NCBI GenBank assembly: GCA_015680685.1
Contig: MNCI01026491.1
Coordinates: 253,019-304,133, forward strand
Direction: 5' to 3'
DNA: 51,115 nucleotides
Source of the DNA: Gnetum montanum
Lineage: Eukaryota; Streptophyta; Gnetopsida; Gnetales; Gnetaceae
Within the stretch, counting starts at the first letter, position 1; each line of letters opens with the position of its first letter. The position numbers and the translations under genes were made by a program. The notes under the pieces are model-generated. The model worked only from the letters and a program-made list of their open reading frames with translations, was not told the DNA's origin and did not search any database. Below are positions 1 through 11,255 of the stretch, one piece after another.

Positions 1-370
1 CTCTACGACTTGCGATTGCGTGACCCTTGCTTTTTCACTCATATCTCGCTCACTGGTACTCCGATTTTAATTCCATTTGAACCTGCTTGAACCCGGAGTG
101 TTCAGTTTAGTCATGGGGGAGAGACACTTGCCGAAAAGTGCCTAACATTTTTGAAATATATCATCGCCTAAAGGACATCAATTAGGGTAATTAACACTAA
201 TACTTAGAAAAATTGTGCCAAAAATCATATGACCTCAGGTACACAGGGAGATTAAAGTGAAACCCACCAAAGTCATAGGACGCATTATTGTAATTTTCGG
301 GCATGATCACATGATAACATATGATCTTTAATTAAAGGCACGTAGTAAGGTATAACTTGACTTTGAAAAC

Positions 371-403
371 AACCTTACTAATGCTTGGCCCGTGTGATTA
401 CAG
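371..403 (+). promoter_or_regulatory. Intron-like branch point and 3' splice site before ORF2 (element 1)
   Basis: TACTAAT (376-382) resembles the plant branch-point consensus and lies about 20 bases upstream of GTGTGATTACAG, whose AG (402-403) directly abuts the ORF2 ATG at 404. The same arrangement precedes ORF2 in elements A and B. This suggests that ORF2 is translated from a spliced subgenomic RNA. The donor is not identified. Seen: the motif and its position. Inferred: splicing. Confidence 0.5.
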
Positions 404-3193
404 ATGGCCCTGAAACGTGCACAGTAGGAGTGTCCTATTCAAGGTGGAGCAAAAAAACCTCAGAGAGGTGGTAGACAAGTCCCTGCTAAAAAACATGTAG
501 AACAAGAGGTGTAATCATTCAGCATCCATCAAGAAGAACCTCCTACCAGATGGTCCAGGCAGGCTGAAGGAGGAGCTGCTGCTATGCCTGAACCGGGACA
601 ACAACTCACGTTGCCCTCGGAGTGTGTTCAGGCTATCCATGAGATATCCACATTCACTGTGATGATTGTGGAGCTAAACTTTGAATCTTTTGCAGAATTT
701 TCTCCTGAGGCTATTAGGGATCACCTCAAGGGGTCTCCCTTATGGCCTATCCTCTCTGAATGCGGTGCTTGGTACTTAGGTGAAATGTACCAATTCTGGC
801 ACAATAAGGAGCAAGGCACCACGGTTAACAGTTGTGGTATGATAGTAGACTTTTCTGCGTAGGCAATTTCGAAAGTGTTAAACCTCCTGAATTTAGGCCC
901 CCATGTTGCTTGGTTATCTAGTTAATAGAACCTTGATGTGTAAAAGGATTGGTTAGAGAAGGCTTATGGCAGAGATAAAACTTTTGGAGAATTGACGACG
1001 AAAGAGAGAGTTTATTTCAAAATTGGAACCTATCACCTCTTCCCCACAAAAGGTTTGAAAATAATATTGACGTATGCAGTTAGGGGATGTGCAGTGTTGA
1101 TGGGAAAGGTTAACGCTAACCTTCCCCATCTATATTTGATGGAGATCCTCAGGAAATTTGAAGAATGGAAGTCAAGGAAGATGGCACTACCCTTCCCTTG
1201 TCTTATCAGAAAACTGTGCCAATGGGATGGTATTTGGGGATACAAAAATGATGTACTTTGAAGAGCCTAGAATGCTTCCTATGCTGAACTACTAAAGGTC
1301 CCAGCTCCAAGAAAGAGCACTGGTGAAGAGTTGAGACCAGATGAAGAAGAAGAACAAATGACTGGATCACTTGCAACTCAACTTGTAGGACCCAATCAAC
1401 CTACAGCCATGGGTCCCAGCCAACAACAAAAAGCAGTGCCTGGCATAGGTCAGGATCAACCATCGCCATCGCAAGACTATAGACAGTCGATGAGCCATCT
1501 TAGGACCATCGCTGAGACGGTTAGCTGGGGAAGTCATGATGATGCAAACCTCTTCCACGTCATCGATGATGTCCACCAGCCAACTATTTAATTAGATCAC
1601 ATAAGGGGTGAATTATCAATTCAAATAGGAGGAGGGAAAATTAGATGGTCACAAAAGATCTTAGGACACGTGGCATCTTTTCAAGTGTAGTTAGAGACTA
1701 GTGAAGGGGCCACTGTGGTGGTCATACAACACTAGGATGCCACAGGAGCTGCTGAAGTGGTCGCTAACCACATCAAAGAATCTTTTAATGTACCTGTTGT
1801 GCCACTGGCAAATCTCTCAGGAGCATGAGAGGCTTAAACTCTTGCCGGAACCTCGATGACTCCTGCGGAACATGAGGATGCACTTGACAGATTGCTTCAA
1901 ATAGGGCAAGTGATGACGTCCCTGTTTGACATCCCCCAAGATGTAACAACAATTCAATCAGACCTCATTTCCATGAAGGGGAAGCTAATCATATTCAAAG
2001 TAAGGGTAGAGCATGTTGAAGCTGAAGTGTAGAAACTACAAGAGCAGCTCGTAGTCTTACAAGCAGCACAACGGGACCCTTTGCAATTCGTTCCCCCAGA
2101 CTAGCTAGACAACTTTAGAATGGAGCAACTCACAAAGTTGATTGCAGAAAATAAGAAGGTGGTAGAAGAAAAGGAGATGGCCACTTGGGATGCCTTCGTA
2201 GTAAGGGCACAAACTCATGTGCATATTAAGGCACTCAAGGCCTTAGAAGAAGAAAACAAGCAGTTGGTTGCTGATAACCTTTAGTTGACCTCTGTGGAGA
2301 AATAAAAGAATATTCTCAATGAACACTTTCATCAGCTACGAGAATAATTCATTCGGGTCAACTAAGATGTAAGCCATTTAGCCAGAGAGAATCGAACCCT
2401 CTCAATGGAGGAGGTATACGCTATTCGCCAAAAATCAGCAATTGAGATAGGCGCATGGCAGAATGAGGCTAAACAACACGAGAAGCTAAAGGAGCATTTC
2501 CATGATCAGGTGGGGATGTACAAACAAATCCTGGAGAAGGAGATCCATATGGACAAGGCTCAAATCAACAACATTAGTGCTCAGCACATTGATTGGAGGG
2601 CCATATTGGACACTTACGCCTTCTCCCACTAAGCGGAAGTTAAAAATCGGGACCTATAGATCCAAGACTTGATAGAATACATGGAGTTGGCAAACCTTAG
2701 ATATGCCAACCTTGCCATGTTAATAGCAAGGCACCCAAGAATAGAGCTCGAGCAGCAGGTAGCTTCCACCCATCTCAAGTATGAAGCAAAATTTGCAGAA
2801 TACAAGAAGCTGGTTGAAAAATTGGATGTTGCAAATTCTAAACTTGAGGTGGTAAAAGAAAGCTACGAGGGACAAAAAGATGTTGCAACTGACTTGTCTC
2901 GATGGCTAATAGAGCTTCACGAATACAAAGACAAAGCTAGAGTCTATGAAGAGGAACGACGGGTGTTCGCAGCATGGTATGTCAAAGCTAATCAGATGTT
3001 CCTGCAACTACCTTGTCCGTGGGAAGTGCCGACTCCTTCAAACATCGTAACATTAGCATGGATGGCATAAGATCCTTGGACTGAAGAGGAGAAGCTCCAA
3101 GCCATTCTTCAGCGTTGTCAACCTTCAAAGCCTGGAGCACATGACAAAGGGAAAGCATCCATGGAGGAGCCACTGCCACTAGGAACTACATGA
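404..3193 (+). pseudogene. ORF2 of element 1: plant-transposon-protein domain plus coiled coil, decayed
   Basis: About 930 codons if read through. The N-terminal part (roughly residues 60-285; 584-1260) has the pattern of the plant 'putative transposon protein' domain: a block around FPTKGLKIILTYAVRG and a later LPFPCLIRKLCQWDGI, matched in element B by LPFSCLIRKLYHRGGI. After a low-complexity Gln/Pro linker, residues about 520-860 form a long heptad-rich coiled coil (for example LEQQVASTHLKYEAKFAEYK), then a conserved tail with PCPWEVPTP and EEPLPLGTT before the TGA. Many internal stops sit where CAG, CAA, CGA or TGG would be expected, so they look like cytosine-deamination stops. There is no catalytic motif. 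The position after pol in element B matches the extra 3' ORF of Athila-type gypsy elements. Function unknown; a virion-like or chromatin-targeting structural role is only a guess. Confidence 0.7.
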
Positions 3194-3355
3194 GTTCCAT
3201 TTTTTGTAGTTGTAGTATTTTTTTTGTGTTGTGTCTTCCCACACTGCGGCATCATTTCATTTTTTGTTTTTCCAGTTAATAATCCCATACCTATCCACTA
3301 TGTAATCAATGAAGCTTGTTCTCCTTGTAACTCGAGGACGAGTTTTTATTCAGTC

Positions 3356-3364
3356 GTGGGGGTA
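3356..3364 (+). promoter_or_regulatory. Polypurine tract of element 1
   Basis: GTGGGGG followed by TA, immediately before the TGAT start of the 3' LTR. The same GGGGG plus two bases precedes the 3' LTR of A (36381-36387) and, on the minus strand, of B (11015-11021). This is the expected primer for plus-strand DNA synthesis. Confidence 0.75.
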
Positions 3365-3510
3365 TGATGGGACGCGATATTGCATAAGCCGTGATATCGC
3401 ATCTGTTGCCATATTGCATCCCTCGCAATATCACGTACGTGATATCACGTCTTTCCTACGATATCGCATACGCGATAGTGCAGTTCGCCGCAATGTCTAT
3501 AAATAAGAAG
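3365..3510 (+). promoter_or_regulatory. U3 promoter with GATATC palindrome cluster and TATA box
   Basis: Between the LTR start and the TATA box (TATAAATA near 3500) there are repeated near-palindromes: GCGATATTGC, GTGATATCGC, GCAATATCACG, GTGATATCACG, ACGATATCGC and GCGATAG. Elements A and F have the same kind of cluster in the same place with different spacing. Spacing directly upstream of TATA fits an enhancer or repressor site array. The binding protein is unknown. Confidence 0.55.
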
Positions 3511-3753
3511 CGACTCTCCCTTGTTCATCATTAGTTATTAGTTAGGAGTTAGAAGTAGTGAAGCTCTGGTAGTTTGGCCACTCTAGAGATAGTTTATTTT
3601 CCCGTGTCTGCCCGCAGTGTGGTGCATGTAATTGTACGACATCCTTTATTCGAGTGTGACATACTTGGACATGCACATGACTGGCAATAAAGATCGAGAT
3701 TACTTCATGATTGCAGCAGTGACTTTGTTTATTTAATTGTTTTAATGCGGAAT

Positions 3754-4073
3754 GAGTACAACTTGATTACGAGCATCTTTGTGTGACTACTTGGTAACCC
3801 AGTGGCGTACCTAGGATCTATGCTTGGTAATCCTAGTGGTAGTTGTGCACCAAGATGTGTACGGTTAGTCAAGGAATTGGTTGCTCATTGCACTTAGGCT
3901 AGTAACATAGTACGAGTACGACTTGATTACGAGCATTTAAGTGTGACTACTTGGTAGCCCAGTGGTATACCTAGGATATGCACTTGGTAATCCCAGTGGT
4001 GGTCATGCATGAGGTCCAAGATGTGTACGGTTGATCAAGGAATCAGTTGCTTGTTGTACTTAGGCTAGATTAG
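3754..4073 (+). repeat. 160-base tandem duplication within the element 1 LTR
   Basis: Two adjacent copies (3754-3913 and 3914-4073), both starting GAGTAC(A/G)ACTTGATTACGAG and both ending near CTTAGGCTAG. The LTRs of A contain a single copy, so the duplication arose in element 1 or a sublineage. Copies differ by substitutions and a few indels, so the event is not recent. Confidence 0.85.
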
Positions 4074-4643
4074 ATTTTCTTACCCTTTTCCTCCTAGCTT
4101 AGCTTAGTTAATATTACTTTCCATTGCCTTCAGGAGTAGCGTTAGAATTAGGAACATATCATACACCTTATTTGGACTAAACCATACGTGACAAATACAA
4201 TACTAGTCCAGGTGGGAAGACAATGAACTGCGACCTAAGGATAACTTTCTAGGTGCCACAACTAGTCCGTCTGCGAAGTTCGACCGGATCGTGCGTGCTA
4301 TGCTCATTTCATATGGTTGAGTGTAGGGGTACCTCACCACTCATTAATCATCATTCATATATAGAGCTAAAACCAAACTAGCAGGCACTATGGTTTGTGC
4401 ATTTTGATTTTGAGTTTTGTTGATAGTAGTATGCAAAATCCTATCCTATGGCTGGACAGAGAACCAGTATCTACATTTCTAGAAACCATGTTGATTAAAT
4501 TAAAATGGAAACAAAATGGAATTAATATATAGTTAGAGGAAAGGGTTAGGAAAGTTTGGGCCTATGCCCAAACCACTTAAGCGGAGTCGTTATCATGGCC
4601 TCTTGATACCTCTATGTCTAATTAATGTGAAAGGATGAAGTTT

Positions 4644-5645
4644 AAGCTCATTCTTCAAATGAGTGCACTACATTTATGTGGCTTTCAAATTACTCTTAGG
4701 TAGTCATTACAATAAGCTCATTCTTTGAACGAGTGCATGAGTTTTTGACTAGAAACAAACCCATTCCCTAATTCATCTACATCCAACCATCCAAATTGAT
4801 TGATAAGTATGATAGTGGAACACCCATAAATTGCAACGATACTAATTCTAGCCCATTGAGGTAGCTCACTTCATTCATTCTTGATTCATATTATACTCCA
4901 TGGAGCTATTAGCTAATGTGTTAGGTTAAGTCATCCACCAATATTGATAGTGTTATTTCAAGTAGGTAACTCCTCCAACCTAGTTATGGTGTTTTGACCA
5001 AGATGAGTGGTGTTATGTTATTTATTGTTGTTTCCTTGGGTAAGACAAAATGGTTGAATGAATTTACTGGAATAAATAATTGAACAATGAGGTTTAATTT
5101 TGTTCTTTTCCCTATATCTTCAACTCTATGCTAGTACAAGACTATAGCAACTTATGGCTTCGTGAAAGGGCCAACCTAATGAGTCTATAACTATTTGAAC
5201 ATGTTGAAGCCATTGAGTGAACCAATGTCTAGTCATGTAGTCATCAATGAGACACAAGGTCATCTATTCCTTCATAGGCTAGCTCCATCATCCCAACAAC
5301 AATGTGCTTAGTACGATGCATTTGATCTAATAGATTGAATGCAACCTCCTATTGTTTTTACAGTATAAGGTAGAAGGTAAGAGGGTAACTCTGGGGTTGT
5401 TCTTGATGTGTGCTCATCCTTTGAATGAGCTTACCCACTTGTACTGTGCGCTTATTTTAAGAATGAGCTTATTTTTTACTATTTACTAATTCCAAGAATG
5501 AGCTTGCTGTAAGTGTGTGTTTCATGGATTTGGTTTTCTTAAGTGAGGCATGTGCTCATTCTAAGAATGAGTTTGCCCTTTGGTGTGCATTCATTCCAAG
5601 AATGAGCTTTTCCTTTGTGTTCACTCACTTCAAGAATGAGCTTGC
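4644..5645. repeat. Dispersed GCTCATTC...GAATGAGC hairpin repeats
   Basis: About eight imperfect palindromes of 19-23 bases with arms GCTCATTC and GAATGAGC and a 2-4 base loop: near 4644, 4714, 5412, 5449, 5485, 5552, 5587 and 5620. The last six lie within about 235 bases. Arms vary, but both sides of most hairpins stay complementary or nearly so. No transposon ends are visible around them. Confidence 0.65.
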
Positions 5646-6544
5646 TATAATGTCAATAGTTGTTCTCTCCCTAATCATTAGAGCCATAATGGTGTTGGGC
5701 CATCAAGGTTATGACTAAGAGCCATTTTATTTGCATTTGTGTATGGTGTTGCACTTGTTCCCTTCAAGGATTACAACATGTATATGTATGACTATTGCAC
5801 CTATTTCGTTGAGGGATTGTGATGCATGTGCATATTTGTTTTATCTCTTGTAAATATAAAATTCACAAAATTATAAAAAATAAAATTCTAAATATTATCT
5901 TTCTACCATGAAAAAATGGGTTTTAATTGTATCATATATATTATCATATCTTTTATATTTCTTGAATGCAATGATATACATGAGTGTTCTTGAAAATGTA
6001 CTCAACATCATCTACAAAGCTTATGACCAAATTACACTATGTTCTGTATGATATAACCCCATTAGTCCAAAACTGGAAAGACCCCTATCAACATTAAATT
6101 TTGATAGATGCTTGTTTCTTTCACTTGTAGGTAGAAAATCAGTGGTAGGAAGCATAGTTGATGAAATCAAGGAGACTTGGGAGATGCCAGATTTCTATTG
6201 AAATCACAATATCACATGTCTCATAGAGAAGATTTCTATGGATCATGTTAATACTAGCATGAAAAGGTTGGTCAAAGAAGATGTCAAATACCATTTTGTC
6301 ATTGAATTTGAGTGAATATTGATATGCCAAAGTTTGTTTCTTCATTGAATTTGAGCACAAATTTAGCTTTTGTTAGACCTTAGTTTATGAATTAATCTTG
6401 TTTATGGATTAATCTTTGAATAATAGTCTTATGTTTGTGGTTGAAAGTGCAAGGCTTAACATTATCTTAGATATGGAAATGGGTTTTTCCATTATGTAAT
6501 TGAGGGTGTCCTAGGCCCTCACTATTCATAAGCACAATGAAATA

Positions 6545-6578
6545 GAGAGATTGAAATAAATGAGAGATTGAAATAAAT
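6545..6578 (+). repeat. 17-base tandem pair
   Basis: Two perfect head-to-tail copies of GAGAGATTGAAATAAAT. Likely replication slippage. Confidence 0.85.
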
Positions 6579-6673
6579 GTGTTAGGTATTAGGTGTCTTG
6601 TGAATAAATTCCTTTGGAATTCAAATTTTACTTATCCCAAATTGAATTTGTTAGACTTCTTAACATAAAGAAT

Positions 6674-6774
6674 AATTAATTAGTTAGCTTTTAAAATTAA
6701 GATATTATATAATTAGTCAACTTATATAATTTTTTTTAAAATTAATTAGTTAGCTTTTAAAATTAAGATATTAT
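6674..6774 (+). repeat. 35-base direct repeat pair
   Basis: The stretch AATTAATTAGTTAGC... ending GATATTAT occurs at 6674-6708 and again at 6740-6774, separated by 31 AT-rich bases. A local duplication; no gene is involved. Confidence 0.8.
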
Positions 6775-8864
6775 GAAGTTGTTAGAATACAAAGAATAAT
6801 TATAAGCACCTAAGAAATTCAAGCAACACAACATTTTGTAAGAATTATAAAGAAATATAATATTCTTTGAAGTTTTGCTTAAAGTATAAAGCTCTTAACT
6901 AAAAAGATAATGAGCTAACTATTTAATCCACCTATCACTACATTGTTATCAAAGCTTGACAACTTAAAACCATCCAAGTGTGTATTCATAACTATACATA
7001 GAAACTAAAAGTTATTACTGTGCCCTTAATTAGAAGTTTTCTATTTTTTTAACAGTGCGTTAATTTTAAAGCTTGATAGCTTCAAATCATGCAAATTGGA
7101 TTGATGTTGTTATAAGTAAAAGTTAGGCCCTTAACTTGTAACTTTTTGGTCAAGGGTGAAAAATAATAATATTCTTTACTTTGAAAAAAAATTGATTACA
7201 AAATCTCAATTTTCTTGAATTTCTCCAAAATAATTGTTGAATCTATTATTGTACATATATTGCATTTTTTCTTCCTATTTCATACCCTTAAAGTTTGTCT
7301 ATTTCAAGCTCAAATTTTACATAAACTAATGCTTTAATATGTCAACCTTAGCTACATTATAATGAAAATTTTTTAATTGGAAATAACCTAAGCTAAAAGT
7401 TATTATTATGGTTCTTTTACAAAATCAATTAATTTTTTAAAATTACTTTTCAATTATTATTAAAGTTGCATGTATTTCTTTATTATGTTGTGAATACTCT
7501 TTTGAGATAGGGTTATAATGTTACACCAAAAAATCTATCTTTTTTTTTGTTATTCTCATTAGTGTTTGGTTAGTTTGTAGAGTCTATCTTTATCTTTTAT
7601 GAGAATGTAATATTTATATAATAGATATTGTGGATCTTTGAACATAATAAAGTTTTAGTTTTAGTTTTATTAAATCTTGATAACATCAAATCATAAATTA
7701 TGTTGACAATAAAAAATTCAAAGATTTTTTGTAAAGATAAAAAATTTGATGAGTATTAAAAAAAAATTATAAACAAAATAATAGTTGAAGGATTGTTAGA
7801 ACCAAAAACTCTAGTTCTATGTGTCTTCAACTATACAACTAATAAGATATTTCCTTACATCAATTTTCAAAAGCACATATCCTAATTATGTTTACATTTG
7901 TATCAATGTTATGTAATAATTGAACATGTAAACTTGTATTTAATTATGCTTAGTTATCTAATTGAATTTTTTGGTATCATATGTTTGGAATCGCTCATAT
8001 TTATTTTATATGTGCATGGCTATTTTCTTTCTATGTTTGAATAAATAACTATGTTATGCGTTCCTTTATATGCGTAAGTGAAGAACAATAAAAACATTGT
8101 TGTTAAGGGTTCCAACATCACCACTAATGATGCAATGTCACAAATGTGACATCTTTAGGTTATGTCCCAGTTAGCTATATTTATGATACAATTTTGTCAA
8201 TAGATAGTAAAATTCTATTAGTTTAATTTCTGATTCTTTGTAGCAATGATGTATTACAAGGTAGTAATATTAACTATCGATCCATCTTTGATCTAAAGAA
8301 GAGTTAAGTCATTGCCTTGGGTTCAATATTTTATTAAAAAATAAAATATAATGAATATTGAAATGAAAGAGAAATTGATAGAACAAACAAAAATTTCCAA
8401 TAATTTTGGATATTAGGTGTAGCTTTTTTATTTTGGAGTTCTAGCATAGATTTATTTACCTAATTTTTCATTTATTAGGATTGATTCAAGCTCTACCTTT
8501 GCATTAGGGTTAGAAATTACCTTAAAACATATTTAAAATATTAACTATAATACAAAAGATATATTTGAAGAGCATGTTAAATGGTTTACGATATTGCTTT
8601 ACCTTAAAAAATATGGTTGAGTTTTCTCAATTTATTTTTCAAGCTCAGCAGAGATTTTTTCAAGTTTTTAATCATTACTTTGTAGTAGCTAAAAAATGTC
8701 CATAGCATGAAGTAGAGGTTGTTATTTGAAGTCTTTATTTGAGTAGATTATAATTAGAACACTTTGCAATTTTCTTAATGATGTTTTCAAAACTCATAGC
8801 ATATACCTTTCTACTATTTAATAGATCTAAAGGGGCTATAGATGTTATATAGTTTAAGTTTTAA

Positions 8865-9388
8865 TTATAATAAAGATTAAAATGGATTCTTCTTCATTGT
8901 AGCACTTTAACTTAGCTTGGATTTAGTTTTCTGCATTTAATTTCTATGGCTATTGTATTACTTTTTTAGTGTAATTTTATATTTTCTAATATGTTAACTC
9001 AATGGTGAAATGAGTGCAACTCAATCTTGAGCATTAGACTTATCCAAGCTTGGTAATCCCAATAAATAAACACTTGGAACCCCCAGTAGTTTGCTAGTTT
9101 GACAATACTAATAATTAGCATAGATATCTAGGAATGTGATGAAAAATTCAGGATCAAACACTCCTCGCTATAGGCTAGTGTAGGATTTAGTTTTTATTTT
9201 AATTAATTAGATAAAATCTAGGCTTTATCATATGAATTAATGGACAATTATTAATCTAGATCATAAGATAGTGATTTGCGACAATTTAATGAGCTAAACA
9301 ATTAATGCTAGTCCATTCATGTATACAACATGGTCTACAATGCATTTAAATTGTACGGATGGATGTTGGACATACTTATCCCTCATCA
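8865..9388 (+). repeat. Relic 5' LTR of element D (R/U5 part)
   Basis: Decayed but collinear with the LTRs of 1 and A: AATAAAGAT and TTCATTGTAGCA, then AATGAGTGCAACTC, GAGCATTAGAC, CTTGGTAATCCC, a GTCCATTCATG block, and the terminal CTCATCA (9382-9388). The U3 part cannot be recognised. It is followed at the standard one-base spacing by a decayed PBS. It belongs to the element into which B was inserted. Confidence 0.55.
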
Positions 9389-9389
9389 T

Positions 9390-9407
9390 ATAACATTATT
9401 TTTGGAA
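9390..9407 (+). promoter_or_regulatory. Decayed primer-binding site of element D
   Basis: ATAACATTATTTTTGGAA lies one base after the LTR end, where A has TGGCACCATTACCAGGGA and F has AGGTGCCGTTGCCGGGGA. Followed by GGTGCTAG, which is also found downstream of the PBS in F. Recognisable mostly by position. Confidence 0.4.
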
Positions 9408-9559
9408 TGGTGCTAGTAGTTTAGTGAATCAGCATTTTACACAATTATAGCTCAACCATTTAATAAATTATTAGTTAGAATATTTTATATTAATTCAAAG
9501 ATGCACACTACTAATTAAAACAATGTATGCTTTTCACAAGTCAAATAGACTAGAGCTAA

Positions 9560-10053
9560 TAGGAAATCACACAAAGAGCAATGATATAAATGAAGAGAAT
9601 GAAGATTATCATGTACCATTAGAAGTGAGGGTCACTTATGCCAACGATGATCCTTACTTTTTTGACTTCACCTTCATCTTTCATTAGGATGAGTAGTTTC
9701 AATAGAGGGATTTGCAAGGTTATATCATTATGAATCTTGACCAATTAGCCCCATCCATGCTTTAAGTAATACTTATTAGAATTGGACTTGACTATGCTAC
9801 AAATACCTATTATATTGACAAAAATATGGCTAGATCTTACTAACCTATAGAGGCCTAGTGCAATCTAGACCATTGAATGAAAGTAAGATATGAGCATGAA
9901 AAGGAAAAACATCATGTATTGGATATATTTGAATTATAAAGGAAGGAAACAACTAATTAGTTAGATAGGTTTCTGTACCATAGGTCCACCTCATGTCCTT
10001 CATTCAATTTCATGATTAAGAAACTGAGGAACGTAATGATATGTTCTTCCTTA
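9560..10053 (+). pseudogene. N-terminal gag-like ORF of element D, 5' part
   Basis: Read on the plus strand, the frame beginning NEDYHVPLE with an FDFTFIFH block is similar to the start of the element B gag region (NEDVKLPIS, HNFTFILH) at 21381-21200. It has several stops. It is interrupted at 10053/10054 by insertion of B and resumes at 22488. It is therefore the 5' gag region of the older element D. No zinc knuckle is seen in this part. Confidence 0.5.
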
Positions 10054-10058
10054 GTAGG

Positions 10059-11014
10059 TGATGAGTGGTGAAGGTACCCCTATGCTCAACCATATGAATC
10101 ACAAAACATTCATGTGTGATCTGATCGAATTTCAAGGACTCTATGTTCTTTGGTACACTAGTAGTCTAGGTAGTGAACCTTGCCATAAGGTTGTTTATTA
10201 TCTTGCCAATTACACTTGTGATGTACATGGTATGGTTAAGTGTAGTCAAGGGATATGATTTTTTATGGTTTTATGTTTTTAGGGTTTGTGGTATTGAAAT
10301 ATAAAGATAGGATGATTTAATATTACTGAGATCTAATTAATTAACTAATGTCTTACTAGTCCTAACATAAGCATCTGATCCCACTTACCGTACACATCTT
10401 GAACCCACATACTTGTTGCTGGGATTACTAGGTGCTATGCTACTGGGTGAACCAAGCAATAATGCTGCTGGGGTTACCAAGAAAAATGTGTTTATGCTCG
10501 AAGTGATCATACTTATGTGCTTAATCTATTTAGCTTAATTAATTGATCGATCACTCAAAGCCTAATTTAGCTTAATTAATGCCATGATTAATGAAAACAA
10601 TGAATGCATAAATAAATCATTAATATAATCTAAGGATTACAAGGTTTGATTAAGAAGCTCATCTTTATTGCCATCTACATTGGTGTGTTTAGGTACAATA
10701 GTGCCTAAATAAATATCCATCCACTTTTTGACTCATGTTGCAGGTACTTAGAGAAATATTTTAACTCTCAAATAAACAAACTACAAGAGCTCTGCTACTA
10801 TGATAAGAATTCTCCCTTAAATACGGTTGGTAAGCTTGTATTTATAGTTTTTTTCCTAAGGCTACATCAACGGGGCCTTGCCAACATAGCGAACACTACA
10901 TCGATGTGGCCTTGTCGATGGGGAACAACATGTAAATGGGACCTTGTCGACGGGGGCTCGTCAATGAGGTTACATCAATGGAGGCTCATCAATGTGACTC
11001 TTTGACATTTATCA
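10059..11014 (-). repeat. 3' LTR of element B
   Basis: 956 bases; on the minus strand it starts TGATAAATGTCAAAG and ends CCTTCACCACTCATCA. U3 carries repeated GTCGA(T/C)GGGG and GGCC motifs, then a TATA box ACTATAAATACAAG (about 10838-10851). The U5 end (GGGGTACCTTCACCACTCATC) is shared with elements 1, A and F even though U3 differs. Confidence 0.9.
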
Positions 11015-11032
11015 TGCCCCCATGACTGAATG
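11015..11032 (-). promoter_or_regulatory. Polypurine tract of element B
   Basis: Minus strand reads TCAGTCATGGGGGCA directly before the LTR TGAT, preceded by AACTTGAGGATGAA as in elements 1 and A. Confidence 0.75.
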
Positions 11033-11255
11033 AAAATTCATCCTCAAGTTCTTTTACAAAATATGGAAGGTATGGAATTATTGACTGATTCTTACTAGAA
11101 TAAAAGAGACTGACTTGACAAAGATAAGTGCTTGAGTGTATGGATTAATGAATTACAAAAAACTGTGGTGTTCATGACACAAAATTGAACATCAAGACAT
11201 GACTAAAAAAATTTGGAGAACACATCCTTTGATGGCATGAAGATGATGGTGAAGA

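Larger units (their letters stand above)
1..4346 (+). mobile_element. Element 1: 3' part of a Ty3/gypsy-type LTR retrotransposon
   Basis: Left-truncated by the window edge. In order it holds a leader, an intron-like acceptor, ORF2 (404-3193), a short 3' UTR with the family motif CTCGAGGACGAG, a GGGGG polypurine tract and a complete 3' LTR (3365-4346). It is assigned to the same family as elements A and F because the LTRs share TGAT...ATCA ends, GATATC-rich U3, a TATAAATA box and the same U5 ending; ORF2 is shared with A and B. The 5' LTR, gag and any pol lie outside the window, so autonomy cannot be judged. The base after the LTR starts ATCAT, the candidate target duplication, which needs the missing left end to confirm. 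Confidence 0.85.
3365..4346 (+). repeat. 3' LTR of element 1
   Basis: 982 bases starting TGATGGGACGCG and ending CACTCATTA (family consensus CACTCATCA). U3 is short and packed with GATATC/GCGATA motifs; a TATA box TCTATAAATAAG follows near 3498, so transcription should start soon after. It is about 140 bases longer than the LTRs of A because of a 160-base tandem duplication (3754-4073). U5 carries the family-wide ending GGGGTACC...ACTCAT. Confidence 0.85.
4347..8864. other. Gene-free AT-rich spacer
   Basis: No ORF with recognisable homology on either strand. Contents I can name are the GAATGAGC hairpin cluster (4644-5645), a 17-base tandem pair (6545-6578) and a 35-base direct repeat (6674-6708 and 6740-6774). 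The remainder is A/T-rich with long homopolymer runs, probably very old repeat DNA. Confidence 0.6.

Noticed and set aside
5515-5718. 67-codon frame with repeated KNE(F/L)A motif as a small repeat protein
   Set aside because: The amino-acid repeat is just the GAATGAGC hairpin cluster read in one frame.
8127-8148. ATGTCACAAATGTGACAT palindrome as an operator
   Set aside because: A single occurrence in gene-free AT-rich DNA with no promoter or gene nearby.
9990-10060. Independent insertion boundary other than element B at this site
   Set aside because: The GTAGG duplication at 10054 pairs exactly with 22483 and both LTRs of B; no other event is needed.
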